Position numbers and translations under genes: made by a program. From Bacteroidia bacterium (lineage in GTDB: Bacteria > Bacteroidota > Bacteroidia > NS11-12g > UBA955): DNA of 64,000 bases. Location of the stretch: the NCBI GenBank assembly GCA_023653095.1, contig JAMNXP010000007.1:47290-111289 (forward strand). Direction: 5' to 3'. The notes under the pieces are model-generated. The model ran no database searches, was not told the DNA's origin, and was given only the letters and a program-made list of their open reading frames with translations. This document shows, piece by piece, positions 26,755-34,785 of the stretch. The stretch's first letter is position 1. The number at the start of each line of letters is the position of its first letter.

Positions 26755-28422
26755 ATGAGGCTGCAACGAGTTAAAATAAAGAATTTTAAATCCGTCAAGG
26801 ACCTTGGGTTTGATTTTCCTGAGTCAGGAATTCTTGTCTTGGTTGGAGAGAATAATTCAGGAAAGTCAAATATCATACGAGCCATAGACCTTATATGCGG
26901 AGAAGCCTGGATTGGTAAAGAAAAACTTGAAGATCACGACTATTATCTTCGTGATAAGTCTAATGAGATTGAGATTGACCTCTTTTTTGATACCGGAAAT
27001 AGCGTTCATTTTTCGCCAAACAACGGCAAATGGGGAGTTTCATGTTTTGATGATTGGAATCAGCAACGCATAAATAAATTCTTCCAAATCAAGGAAATAT
27101 TCCCTTCAACCTACCTAGGGGCAGACAGAACTTTAGACAAACACCTTTCATTTTACGATTGGACATTGATTGGTCGGATACGTAAGGCATTTCATAAGAA
27201 TGTCACTGATGATCTAAAAACTAGATTAGATGCTAAATTCAGTGAGCTGGTAGAGATTTTTGATCAAGTACCCGGCTTTCAAAGCTTCAAGCAAGATTTT
27301 TCAGCAAATTACAAAGCTCTTTTACCCACCTTCAAAACAAATTTGAATGTAGATTTTCAGCCCTTTACGCCATCCAACTATTTTAAAACCATGCAAATAA
27401 TGGGGATTGACCCTCAGTTTGCAGATAAGCCACTTGATTTATCAGAGCTAGGTGAAGGAGCGCGTAATTTGATTCTCATTGCCCTTTTAAAAAGCTTTGC
27501 AAAGAACTTCAAAAATCATGGTGGCGCTTTAAGTGGCATTTTAGCACTTGAAGAGCCGGAGTTATTTCTTCATCCTCAAGCCAGACGCCACCTATTTAAA
27601 GAATTGAGAGGGTTGGCAGAAGAAGGCATGCAAATCATCATTTCAACCCATTCCGATTCATTTATTGATACGGAGTTCTTCGATGAAATTGGCCGAGTAG
27701 TGAAAGTTGAAGATGACGAGCATCAAGATAAATTGCAAACGCAGTTAATTACCTGCAGCAAACAAGTCTTGGTCGACAAATGCCTCGCAACCGGAGTGCC
27801 CGAAGGGAAAGCAACACTAGAGAGTATTACTGAATATTATCGCACTACATCAAACTATCGATTGAATGAAGGGTTCTTTTCAAGGTGTCTAATCCTTGTT
27901 GAAGGCGAAACAGAAGAAATGGCCTTCCCTGAATTGCTCAGTGAGTTCGATATAGATTGCGATTCGATGGGTATATCTATCATAGGCGTAAACGGCAAGA
28001 ATCAAATTCCAAAATATTGGCGATTGTATTCCCAATTTCAAATACCCATAATCGTAGTATTTGATGATGACAATACCGAAAATTCAAACAACAACCTTGC
28101 AGCCTGCTTTGGGATTGATCCAAATGAAATTCTAGTGCCGAATGGTAATTATTTCAAAACTATGATATCTACTTCATTGCCTAACACGGAAATGGTTGTC
28201 ATGAAAAAAGACTTTGAAACTGCAATTAAATATGAACTTGAACAGTTAGAAGTTGGATTTTATGATCAATTAGATGCAGAAGCGAAAGATCTAATCAAAC
28301 CCATTCGTAACCAACAAAAAGGCACGGTGGCAAGGTACATCGTTCGTAATGCTAAGCTGAAAGAAGGTTTCAATTCTGACATTGGATTGACGTTGGCTAA
28401 AATGGTTTCAAGTAAATTGTAG
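26755..28422 (+). CDS. OLD-family ATPase with TOPRIM nuclease domain
   Basis: 555 residues. Walker A 'GENNSGKSN' near residues 31-39, ABC-type signature/Walker B region 'ILALEEPELFLHPQARRHL' near 262-280, and 'IISTHSDSFID' near 298 (H-loop). The C-terminal third is TOPRIM: 'ILVEGETEE' near 380 and 'VVFDDDNTE' near 436 with the metal-binding acidic residues. OLD proteins are DNA nucleases seen in phage defence. Being between HsdS and HsdR with 3-nt gaps on both sides, it belongs to the same transcript, which is an unusual place for it. Confidence 0.9.
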   Translation: MRLQRVKIKNFKSVKDLGFDFPESGILVLVGENNSGKSNIIRAIDLICGEAWIGKEKLEDHDYYLRDKSNEIEIDLFFDTGNSVHFSPNNGKWGVSCFDDWNQQRINKFFQIKEIFPSTYLGADRTLDKHLSFYDWTLIGRIRKAFHKNVTDDLKTRLDAKFSELVEIFDQVPGFQSFKQDFSANYKALLPTFKTNLNVDFQPFTPSNYFKTMQIMGIDPQFADKPLDLSELGEGARNLILIALLKSFAKNFKNHGGALSGILALEEPELFLHPQARRHLFKELRGLAEEGMQIIISTHSDSFIDTEFFDEIGRVVKVEDDEHQDKLQTQLITCSKQVLVDKCLATGVPEGKATLESITEYYRTTSNYRLNEGFFSRCLILVEGETEEMAFPELLSEFDIDCDSMGISIIGVNGKNQIPKYWRLYSQFQIPIIVVFDDDNTENSNNNLAACFGIDPNEILVPNGNYFKTMISTSLPNTEMVVMKKDFETAIKYELEQLEVGFYDQLDAEAKDLIKPIRNQQKGTVARYIVRNAKLKEGFNSDIGLTLAKMVSSKL

Positions 28423-28425
28423 ATT

Positions 28426-31392
28426 ATGGCATTTAACGAACTTAATAGCGTAGAGCATTACATCATCCACCAATTGAGTGGGGTGAATTTGAATACCAGT
28501 GGTGTGCAGGAAGGCAAAGCGGGCTATAGCGCTACATGGGAATACAAATCCGCTAATGACATTCAAAGGAGCGTAAACGAAGTATTGGTAGAGTCGGATT
28601 TAAAGGATGCATTGATCCGCCTCAATCCGGAAATCACCCAAAACCCCGCCATGGCCGATGAGGTAATCTATAAACTGCGAGCGGTATTTCTGGCAGTTAA
28701 TCAGGTGGGGCTGGTCAAAACCAACGAAGAGTTTTTCAAGTGGGTCACCGGAGAAAAAACCATGCCTTTTGGCGAAAACAACCGCCATGTGCCAGTGCGC
28801 CTATTAGATTTTGATAACCTTTCCAACAACCGCTATGTAGTTACCAACCAATTCCGAATTCACCACCGCGAAACAAAGATTCCGGATATCGTTTTGTTAA
28901 TCAACGGCATTCCAGTGGTAGTGGGTGAAGCCAAGACACCCATCCGGCCCTCGGTAAGCTGGTTGGATGGCGCCCATGAAATACATGATGTGTACGAGAA
29001 CAGCATTCCTCAACTTTTTGTACCCAACATATTGTCCTTCGCCACTGAAGGCAAAGAATTATACTACGGTTCTATTCGCAGCCCGTTGCAATATTGGGCT
29101 CCCTGGCGCCTAGAAAACGATGACGATGCCTTGGCAAAGCGGCTAGGCCTTTCGGAAATAGGAAAAGAACTATCAGATCTCCTCCACCCGGCACGCTTGC
29201 TGGACATCATGCGCAACTTCTCTTTGTTCTCAACTGATAAAAAGAAGCGCAGAATTAAGATCATTCCGCGCTTTCAGCAGTACGAGGGAGCCAACAAGAT
29301 CGTGGAGCGGGTTAAAGAAGGACGTGTCAAGAAGGGTCTGATTTGGCACTTTCAAGGATCCGGTAAGTCATTCTTGATGGTCTTTGCTGCGCAAAAACTC
29401 CGCAGGATGGCTGAACTAAAAAGTCCAACGGTGATTATCCTGGTGGACCGCACAGATTTAGATACCCAGATAAGCGGCACATTCAATGCGGCAGACATAG
29501 CCAATGTAGAAACCACCGACAATATTCGTGATCTACAGAACCTTTTGGAGCGTGATACTCGCAAGATCATCGTTTCGATGATTCACAAGTTTCGCGATGC
29601 CAAACCAAACATGAATACCCGAGACAATATTATTGTCTTGGTAGACGAAGCCCACCGTACCCAAGAAGGTGATTTAGGCAGGAAGATGCGTGCTGCTTTA
29701 CCCAATGCATTTTTATTTGGGCTTACAGGAACACCCGTTAATAAGGCGGACAAGAATACATTCTGGGCCTTTGGCTCAGAGGAGGACAGTGGTGGATACA
29801 TGTCGCGTTACACCTTTCAAGACTCTATTCGAGATGACGCTACTTTGCCCCTGCACTTTGAGCCTCGCTTGGTAGATGTACACGTAGATAAGGACACCAT
29901 TGATAAGGCATTTAAAGAGTTCCAGGAATCTGCGGCTCTTACAGATGAGGAAGCGGATGCGCTCAATCAGAAGTCTGCAAAAATGGCGGCTTTCCTCAAA
30001 TCGCCTGAGCGCGTTTACAAGATTGTAGAAGACATTGCCAAGCATTTTACAGAGAAGGTAGCACCCCATGGTTTCAAAGCCATGATCGTTACCCCTGACC
30101 GGTTTGCCTGTGTGCAGTACAAAGAAGAACTCGACAAGTACTTTCCTGAAGAAGCAAGTAAGGTAGTCATCTCCACCTCGGCAAATGATGATCTAGCCTT
30201 CAAGCAGAAATGGAGTGTAGATAAAGGCCAGCAAGAAAAGATTGTAGATGAGTTTAATGATGCCCAATCGGACCTAAAGTTTTTGATTGTAACGGCTAAA
30301 CTCCTTACTGGTTTTGATGCGCCCATTTTGCAGACCATGTACCTGGATAAGTCTTTGAAAGACCACACCCTCTTGCAAGCCATTTGTCGCACCAATCGTT
30401 TGTTCCCGAATAAATCATTTGGGCGCATTGTAGATTACTTTGGGGTATTTGATGATGCCGCTAAGGCACTCGAATTTGATGAGAAGTCCGTATCACAGAT
30501 CATTTCAAATCTATCTGAGCTTCGCGAAAAGCTACCCCTGGCAATGGCCGATGCACTTTCACATTTCGAAGGGGTAGATCGCACCATTGAAGGCTTTGAT
30601 GGACTGGAAGCCGCTCAAGACGCCATAAAGTCGGATGAAAAGAAGGATGCCTTTGCGAAAGACTATAAGTATTTGTCGAAACTGTGGGAGTCATTATCCC
30701 CTGACCGCATTCTAGATCTCTACAATACAGACTATAAGTGGTTATCCCAAGTGTTTGAGTCGGTCCGCCCGGCTTCTGACAATATTGGCAAGCTCCTGTG
30801 GTTTTCACTTGGTGCACAGACTACCAAGTTGATCCATGAAAACATACATGTGGGTGATGTTCATCAATTGGAAGAGTTTGTTTTAGATGCCGATGTTATC
30901 GAAGAGATATTCAACAACCCTGATCCAAAGAATGCCAAGAAGCTAGAGAAAATTCTCATCAAGCGATTCAAAAAGCACGAAGGGAATCCCAACTTCAAAA
31001 AACTCAGCGAAAGACTTGAAGAATTAAGAGATAAAGCCGAGCGCGGATTGATTACCTCAATCGAGTTCGTGAAAGAACTGTGCAAGTTGGCCAAAGAAAC
31101 CGTTCAAGCAGAAAAGGAACTAGAAGAAGCCATCGCAGAGAAAACACCTCAAGCAGTCCTCACTGAGTTATTCATGGAGTTAAAGACAGATCAAACTCCA
31201 GCAGTGGTGGAGCGTATCGTCACAGACATTGATGCTATTGTAAGGGTTGTACGCTTCCCGGGTTGGCAGCAATCGAATTCCGGAGAGCGGGAAGTGCAAA
31301 GCTCTTTGCGCAAAGTTCTATGGGCAAAGTATAAAATAAAGGACCAGGTGCTCTTTGACAGGGCCTATGCCTATATAAAAGAATATTACTAA
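28426..31392 (+). CDS. hsdR: Type I R-M restriction subunit (HsdR)
   Basis: 988 residues, normal length. PD-(D/E)XK nuclease core near 152-170 ('IPDIVLLINGIPVVVGEAKTP'), helicase Walker A 'QGSGKSF' near 310, DEAH box 'VDEAHRTQ' near 405, and helicase motif 'LTGFDAPILQTMYLDK' near 625. The C-terminal ~250 residues are helical and contact HsdM. It cuts unmodified DNA after ATP-driven translocation. It starts 3 nt after the OLD gene and shares its stop with the start of the AbiU2-like gene (TAATG). Confidence 0.95.
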   Translation: MAFNELNSVEHYIIHQLSGVNLNTSGVQEGKAGYSATWEYKSANDIQRSVNEVLVESDLKDALIRLNPEITQNPAMADEVIYKLRAVFLAVNQVGLVKTNEEFFKWVTGEKTMPFGENNRHVPVRLLDFDNLSNNRYVVTNQFRIHHRETKIPDIVLLINGIPVVVGEAKTPIRPSVSWLDGAHEIHDVYENSIPQLFVPNILSFATEGKELYYGSIRSPLQYWAPWRLENDDDALAKRLGLSEIGKELSDLLHPARLLDIMRNFSLFSTDKKKRRIKIIPRFQQYEGANKIVERVKEGRVKKGLIWHFQGSGKSFLMVFAAQKLRRMAELKSPTVIILVDRTDLDTQISGTFNAADIANVETTDNIRDLQNLLERDTRKIIVSMIHKFRDAKPNMNTRDNIIVLVDEAHRTQEGDLGRKMRAALPNAFLFGLTGTPVNKADKNTFWAFGSEEDSGGYMSRYTFQDSIRDDATLPLHFEPRLVDVHVDKDTIDKAFKEFQESAALTDEEADALNQKSAKMAAFLKSPERVYKIVEDIAKHFTEKVAPHGFKAMIVTPDRFACVQYKEELDKYFPEEASKVVISTSANDDLAFKQKWSVDKGQQEKIVDEFNDAQSDLKFLIVTAKLLTGFDAPILQTMYLDKSLKDHTLLQAICRTNRLFPNKSFGRIVDYFGVFDDAAKALEFDEKSVSQIISNLSELREKLPLAMADALSHFEGVDRTIEGFDGLEAAQDAIKSDEKKDAFAKDYKYLSKLWESLSPDRILDLYNTDYKWLSQVFESVRPASDNIGKLLWFSLGAQTTKLIHENIHVGDVHQLEEFVLDADVIEEIFNNPDPKNAKKLEKILIKRFKKHEGNPNFKKLSERLEELRDKAERGLITSIEFVKELCKLAKETVQAEKELEEAIAEKTPQAVLTELFMELKTDQTPAVVERIVTDIDAIVRVVRFPGWQQSNSGEREVQSSLRKVLWAKYKIKDQVLFDRAYAYIKEYY

Positions 31393-32105
31393 TGTCTGGA
31401 CATAGAACAAGTGAAGAGATATTATTGAGTTATCAGGCTGAATTTGGAATAGACGATGGCAAGCTCTTTCATACTATCGAAAACGAATTCCAAGTTTTAC
31501 TAGTTAAATTAAACTATGTACGAGCACTTTACACGGATGAGGAAACTCTTGAGATACTTCGAGAAACGGATAGCCAATTCTTTAGCATTGTAAAAATCGC
31601 GTTGATTGAGTCCATAGTAGTCGGAATTGGCCGCCTTTTTGATCCAATGGTGTCTTCCAAAAGATTAAATGCTTCACTTGAGCATTTTGCGTCCAAATTG
31701 GCAAGCCAAGAAATCAATGATATGTTGACGGAGGCAAAAGAATATTTCAATGAAAAAATAAAGCTACACCGCAATAAGAAGATTGCCCACTCCGATTTTG
31801 AAGCCATAATGAATAGGTTAGAAATCCCAACGTATAATTTTGAACATATTCAAGGATTGATGGATATGCTAAAGGAGGTTTTTAATTCGATTCATAAGAA
31901 ACACTTTAAGTCGTCAACATATTATGAAGGTCTTGAAACTAAAGGTAATCTGCAAATCATCAACCATCTAAGCAAATCAACAGTCCACTTTGATTTAATT
32001 AAACAAGCATATCTGGAAGAAGCTATTCCTCATTGGAAGCCGAGCAGTGGTCCTCATATAAAGCTATATGATTCCGATTTCTTTGAATTGGTAAAGAGGG
32101 GATAG
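31392..32105 (+). CDS. AbiU2-like HEPN-type protein
   Basis: 237 residues, all-helical. The segment 'FFSIVKIALIESIVVGIGRLFDPMVSSKRLNASLEHF' and 'IKLHRNKKIAHSDFEAI' (near 125-141) match the AbiU2 family; 'RNKKIAH' fits the R-x(4-6)-H motif of HEPN ribonucleases. HEPN proteins often act as RNases triggered in defence. Translation is coupled to HsdR (TAATG). It closes the operon. The family call is by motif only. Confidence 0.75.
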   Translation: MSGHRTSEEILLSYQAEFGIDDGKLFHTIENEFQVLLVKLNYVRALYTDEETLEILRETDSQFFSIVKIALIESIVVGIGRLFDPMVSSKRLNASLEHFASKLASQEINDMLTEAKEYFNEKIKLHRNKKIAHSDFEAIMNRLEIPTYNFEHIQGLMDMLKEVFNSIHKKHFKSSTYYEGLETKGNLQIINHLSKSTVHFDLIKQAYLEEAIPHWKPSSGPHIKLYDSDFFELVKRG

Positions 32106-32248
32106 TACTTGTATGTTCTGAATCAATCAAGAATCCAAACTCAAATATAGTGGAACGATTCTCAGTTAACTTTTACCTAATAAATTCGGCAAATTTTATA
32201 CAATCAACAACTTATATTTCAACGCTAAAGCCCATTAAGAAGAGTGTT

Positions 32249-32335
32249 GGGCCCTCGAAGGCTTACTTTTGACTTGATGACAAAGCGTTTTCCGCGGGGG
32301 AAGGGCTTAATTTAGACTCTCGAAATCGGTTGTTA
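32249..32335 (-). pseudogene. Fragment of a WYL regulator gene (copy of 32909-32996)
   Basis: Reads, with an internal stop, roughly as 'ISRV*IKPFPRGKRFVIKSK', matching 'MSRAYIKPLPCGKRFIFKSK' in the WYL gene to the right. Only this ~87-bp part is present. It marks the left edge of a non-coding island that ends at the intact gene. Confidence 0.75.
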
Positions 32336-32339
32336 TTTG

Positions 32340-32430
32340 GCGTGGTCGAAAAAAGCTAAACTTGAAAAAAGCCAAATTAAACCCTAAATTACACACCAGT
32401 AAAAAACACGAACGAAGAAAGTTTCACCTC
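32340..32430 (+). mobile_element. Remnant of an IS3-family leader region
   Basis: 'GGTCG..AAAA..T.AACTTG' through 'CGAACGAAGAAAGTTTCACC' matches about 80 percent to 61133-61225, where the same leader is followed by an IS3-type OrfA frame. Here the OrfA start codon is gone (GTAAAA) and the frame is lost. Confidence 0.55.
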
Positions 32431-32580
32431 GTGCATCAATAAATTGTTTTTATTTTCTGTTTTGTGCTTTGATAAAACAAGTTCAGTTTCTGTAGTATCT
32501 AGTTTTTCACGAAAAAATAACTGCTCATTGAGGATAATTAGTTCTTCATATAACTCTAACTCTTACTTTCGTTCTGCTCC

Positions 32581-32632
32581 GAAGCCAATTTGACCATTTT
32601 GTTGACGTCAACGAAATGGTCAAAATCGCTTC
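32581..32632. repeat. Large palindrome with core GTTGACGTCAAC (first)
   Basis: Centre at 32606/32607. The core 12 bp is perfect; pairing extends through TTGACCATTT / AAATGGTCAA with one mismatch to 36 bp (32589-32624), and outer GAAGC/GCTTC pair at 32581-32585/32628-32632. It could form a cruciform or bind a dimeric regulator. Confidence 0.65.
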
Positions 32633-32716
32633 AGAATTGGTTTTACAGCTTTCCTTAGCCTTATTTACTGCAATGTACTTGCTACATCGGCAAGATAATA
32701 TTTACCATTTGTGCAT

Positions 32717-32744
32717 ATCATATTGTTGACGTCAACAATATGAT
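32717..32744. repeat. Large palindrome with core GTTGACGTCAAC (second)
   Basis: A perfect 28-bp palindrome with arms ATCATATTGTTGAC / GTCAACAATATGAT, centred 124 bp to the right of the first one, sharing its 12-bp core but not its flanks. No gene lies between or within them. Confidence 0.7.
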
Positions 32745-32828
32745 CAAAAACTGACTTCATTTTGATTTTAGCTCCAGTTCAATACAGCAATAACATACGT
32801 GATGAATAAATGCCCTTTTTACTTTGCC

Positions 32829-33701
32829 TCAACCCACCTGCAAATGCTTCAAGAAGTCAGCGTCACCCAGAACGGTGATTTCATCGCCGAAGCCCTTGAC
32901 GAAGCGCGCTGGGCCCTCGAAAGCTTGCACTTTTGATTTGAAGATGAAGCGTTTTCCGCAGGGCAGGGGCTTGATGTAGGCTCTCGACATCGGATATTCT
33001 TCCTTCAAAAGGAGGCTGGCGCGGAGCGACATTTCGAACTCCACTTCCTTGTTCATTTCCGTGCCTTGGAAACCGAAAATATCGGGTTTGAAGAACTCGT
33101 GCTCCGACTCGAACTCCATGTTTTTGTCCAACAGAATCACCTCTGAAATGCGCTCAATGTTGAAGTATTTGTTCTGTCCCGAGCTCACCTCAAACGCTGA
33201 TATGGCTTCGTAATTGTCTGTGAACTGCATGGGTTCCACCAAGCGGTCAGTGATGGTTTCGCTGCGCGCCGAATAGTATTTGATCAGCATCACCTGCTTC
33301 TTTTCTTGAATCGCAACGCTGAGCATTTCAATCAGTTGTCCCAAGTGAGCATGGTAGATGTTGCGTGCCGCGACTTCGTGTTCGGTGTTTTGTCCCACCT
33401 TGTGCAGCACCGACTGAGCGATGGCGCTGTTCTTGCCCACGCTGTGCACCATTTTGGTGATGTAATCAACCTCCTGGGGCGTGAATGGAATTTGGTTTTC
33501 ATCGCCCGATTCAACGAAAAATCGGCCATTTTCGTCTCGTTGCACCTCAAATCCCAGCTGTTTGATCAAATCAAAATATCGGTACACAGACCGTTCCGAA
33601 ATATCCAGCAGTCCAGACAGCGTTCGCGGCGTTTTAGCGGGCTTTTTTCGGAGGATATTGATTAATTGAAAGATTCTGTAAATGCGGTTCTGATTGAACA
33701 T
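32829..33701 (-). CDS. WYL-domain transcriptional regulator
   Basis: 290 residues from ATG 33701 (MFNQNRIYRIFQLINILRK); an upstream start at 33761 would add a non-family tail. The N-terminal 60 residues are a DeoR-like winged helix ('RTLSGLLDISERSVYRYFDLIKQLGFEV'), then a WYL domain ('VMLIKYYSARSETITDRLVEPMQFTDNYEAISAFEV...KYFNIERISEVILL') and a C-terminal WCX-like part. Such regulators sense ligands or nucleic acids and often sit near defence genes. A degenerate piece of this gene lies at 32249. Confidence 0.87.
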   Translation of the reverse strand: MFNQNRIYRIFQLINILRKKPAKTPRTLSGLLDISERSVYRYFDLIKQLGFEVQRDENGRFFVESGDENQIPFTPQEVDYITKMVHSVGKNSAIAQSVLHKVGQNTEHEVAARNIYHAHLGQLIEMLSVAIQEKKQVMLIKYYSARSETITDRLVEPMQFTDNYEAISAFEVSSGQNKYFNIERISEVILLDKNMEFESEHEFFKPDIFGFQGTEMNKEVEFEMSLRASLLLKEEYPMSRAYIKPLPCGKRFIFKSKVQAFEGPARFVKGFGDEITVLGDADFLKHLQVG

Positions 33702-33808
33702 AGATAGAATGGTGAGCCAATTAAGGTCAATTTTTACAACAAAAAAAGCGATTGACCCCACTTGTCTGAAGGATTTTTAAATTTTGAATTTCTCATCATT
33801 CCCACACC

Positions 33809-34066
33809 ATGAAAAACGCCCTAATAATTATATTTCTGTTGGCCTCATTGGTGGCCTGTTCATCGCCGCTAGACCGAAAGTTCTCCGCAGACACCTTCCA
33901 AGAAGACACCCGCGCCTTATTCACCGAGCTTGACACCTCCGAAGTACAACTGATCATGGGCACGGTCTTGCGATTGTCCTTCCAAAAGAAAGACTTCACC
34001 CAAATGACCTACCGCCAACTTCTGGAACACGGAAAAGGGTATTTAGATTCTTTGGGAAAGCAGTGA
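33809..34066 (+). CDS. Small lipoprotein, unknown function
   Basis: 85 residues. The lipobox 'LVAC' around residue 17 ('IIIFLLASLVACSSPLD') marks a lipid-anchored export. The mature ~68 residues are acidic/helical ('FTELDTSEVQLIMGTVLRLSF'). It is divergent from the WYL gene and has no family I recognise. Confidence 0.72.
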   Translation: MKNALIIIFLLASLVACSSPLDRKFSADTFQEDTRALFTELDTSEVQLIMGTVLRLSFQKKDFTQMTYRQLLEHGKGYLDSLGKQ

Positions 34067-34070
34067 AGTA

Positions 34071-34331
34071 CTAGGCCTCGTAGTGATATCTACAAGCAGC
34101 TATGAAAAGTTGGTCTTTTTCATATTTGTAGACCAAGCGGTGTTCTGATGTGATTCTTCGCGACCAATAACCTTGTAAATCGCCTTTAAGGGCTTCTGGT
34201 TTTCCGATGCCTTCAAATGGAGTGCGAGAGCAGCTTTTTATGAGTTCATTTATTTTCTTCACTATTTTAGAATCGACTTTTTGCCAGTACAAATAATCGT
34301 CCCAAGAAGTGGTAGACCAAATGAGATTCAT
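34071..34331 (-). CDS. yoeB: YoeB mRNA-interferase toxin
   Basis: 86 residues, normal size. The known YoeB catalytic residues fall at the E. coli positions: E46, R65, H83 and Y84 ('RTPFEGIGKPEALKG', 'SEHRLVYKY', 'CRYHYEA'). YoeB cleaves mRNA at the ribosome. The ATG (34331) directly follows the antitoxin stop, so the pair is translated together. Confidence 0.93.
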   Translation of the reverse strand: MNLIWSTTSWDDYLYWQKVDSKIVKKINELIKSCSRTPFEGIGKPEALKGDLQGYWSRRITSEHRLVYKYEKDQLFIAACRYHYEA

Positions 34332-34580
34332 TTAATCAATCAATTCGTGTCTAGTTCCAGCTCCAGATTCTAATTCTTTGATTGAATTTAGAAGTATGTC
34401 ACGGTTTTTACCGGTCAACAAATAGGCGGTTTCTTTGAGGGAATTGTATTCATCAAGTGAAACCAAAACTAAGTCTTTGCCATTTTTTCGCTTGATCACT
34501 ATATCGCAAACGTCATCTACAGCTTTATCTAGCCAGTTTTTAAGATTTGTCCTAAATTCGGTGTAATTCACGATTTCCAT
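34332..34580 (-). CDS. yefM: YefM-type (Phd/YefM) antitoxin
   Basis: 82 residues. The opening 'MEIVNYTEFRTNLKNWLDKA' and 'VLVSLDEYNSLKETAYLL' are the Phd/YefM DNA-binding fold, and the C-terminal tail wraps the toxin. It is upstream of yoeB and abuts it. A GTACTT-aaac-AAGTAC palindrome upstream is a likely operator. Confidence 0.92.
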   Translation of the reverse strand: MEIVNYTEFRTNLKNWLDKAVDDVCDIVIKRKNGKDLVLVSLDEYNSLKETAYLLTGKNRDILLNSIKELESGAGTRHELID

Positions 34581-34603
34581 ATTGCGAATTTACAAAACAA
34601 AAC

Positions 34604-34619
34604 GTACTTAAACAAGTAC
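34604..34619 (-). promoter_or_regulatory. YefM operator candidate
   Basis: GTACTT (34604-34609) and AAGTAC (34614-34619) form an inverted repeat 24 bp upstream of the antitoxin ATG, at the promoter position. YefM-YoeB complexes bind such short palindromes; here it is inference. Confidence 0.5.
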
Positions 34620-34624
34620 TTAAT

Positions 34625-34671
34625 TTTTTCGGCGTGTTCGGCGCGCATGTTGCTAATGAGTCTTCCTGAAT
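34625..34671 (-). pseudogene. Fragment copy of the 36142-36600 gene
   Basis: On the minus strand it reads SGRLISNMRAEHAEK, matching FGGLISDMRAEQAEK inside the intact gene at 36359-36404. It lies just left of the DUF4143 repeats, so the ATPase locus is bracketed by this copy and the intact gene. Confidence 0.75.
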
Positions 34672-34677
34672 GGTCAA

Positions 34678-34776
34678 TTGCCCTTGTTCTGTTACAAGAA
34701 ATTTAGAAAATTACCCTTGTTTTGTTACAAGAAATACTCAAAAATGCCTTTGTTTTGTTACATTTGTGTTGTTAAA
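34678..34776 (+). repeat. Three 33-bp direct repeats upstream of DUF4143 ATPase
   Basis: Copies begin at 34678, 34711 and 34744, an exact 33-bp period. The unit starts TTRCCCTTGTTYTGTTACA and continues with an A-rich half. It is related to the repeats at 16095 (shared TTACCCnTnTTTT..nACAA). Because 33 is divisible by 3, the array stays in frame with the gene and gives a false N-terminal extension with repeated PLFCYKK. Confidence 0.82.
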
Positions 34777-34785
34777 TGTTTGAAA

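Noticed and set aside
34678..34785. N-terminal extension of the second DUF4143 ATPase (PLFCYKK repeats)
   Set aside because: It is the 33-bp repeat array read in frame; the paralogue at 16207 starts at the equivalent methionine and has related repeats upstream.
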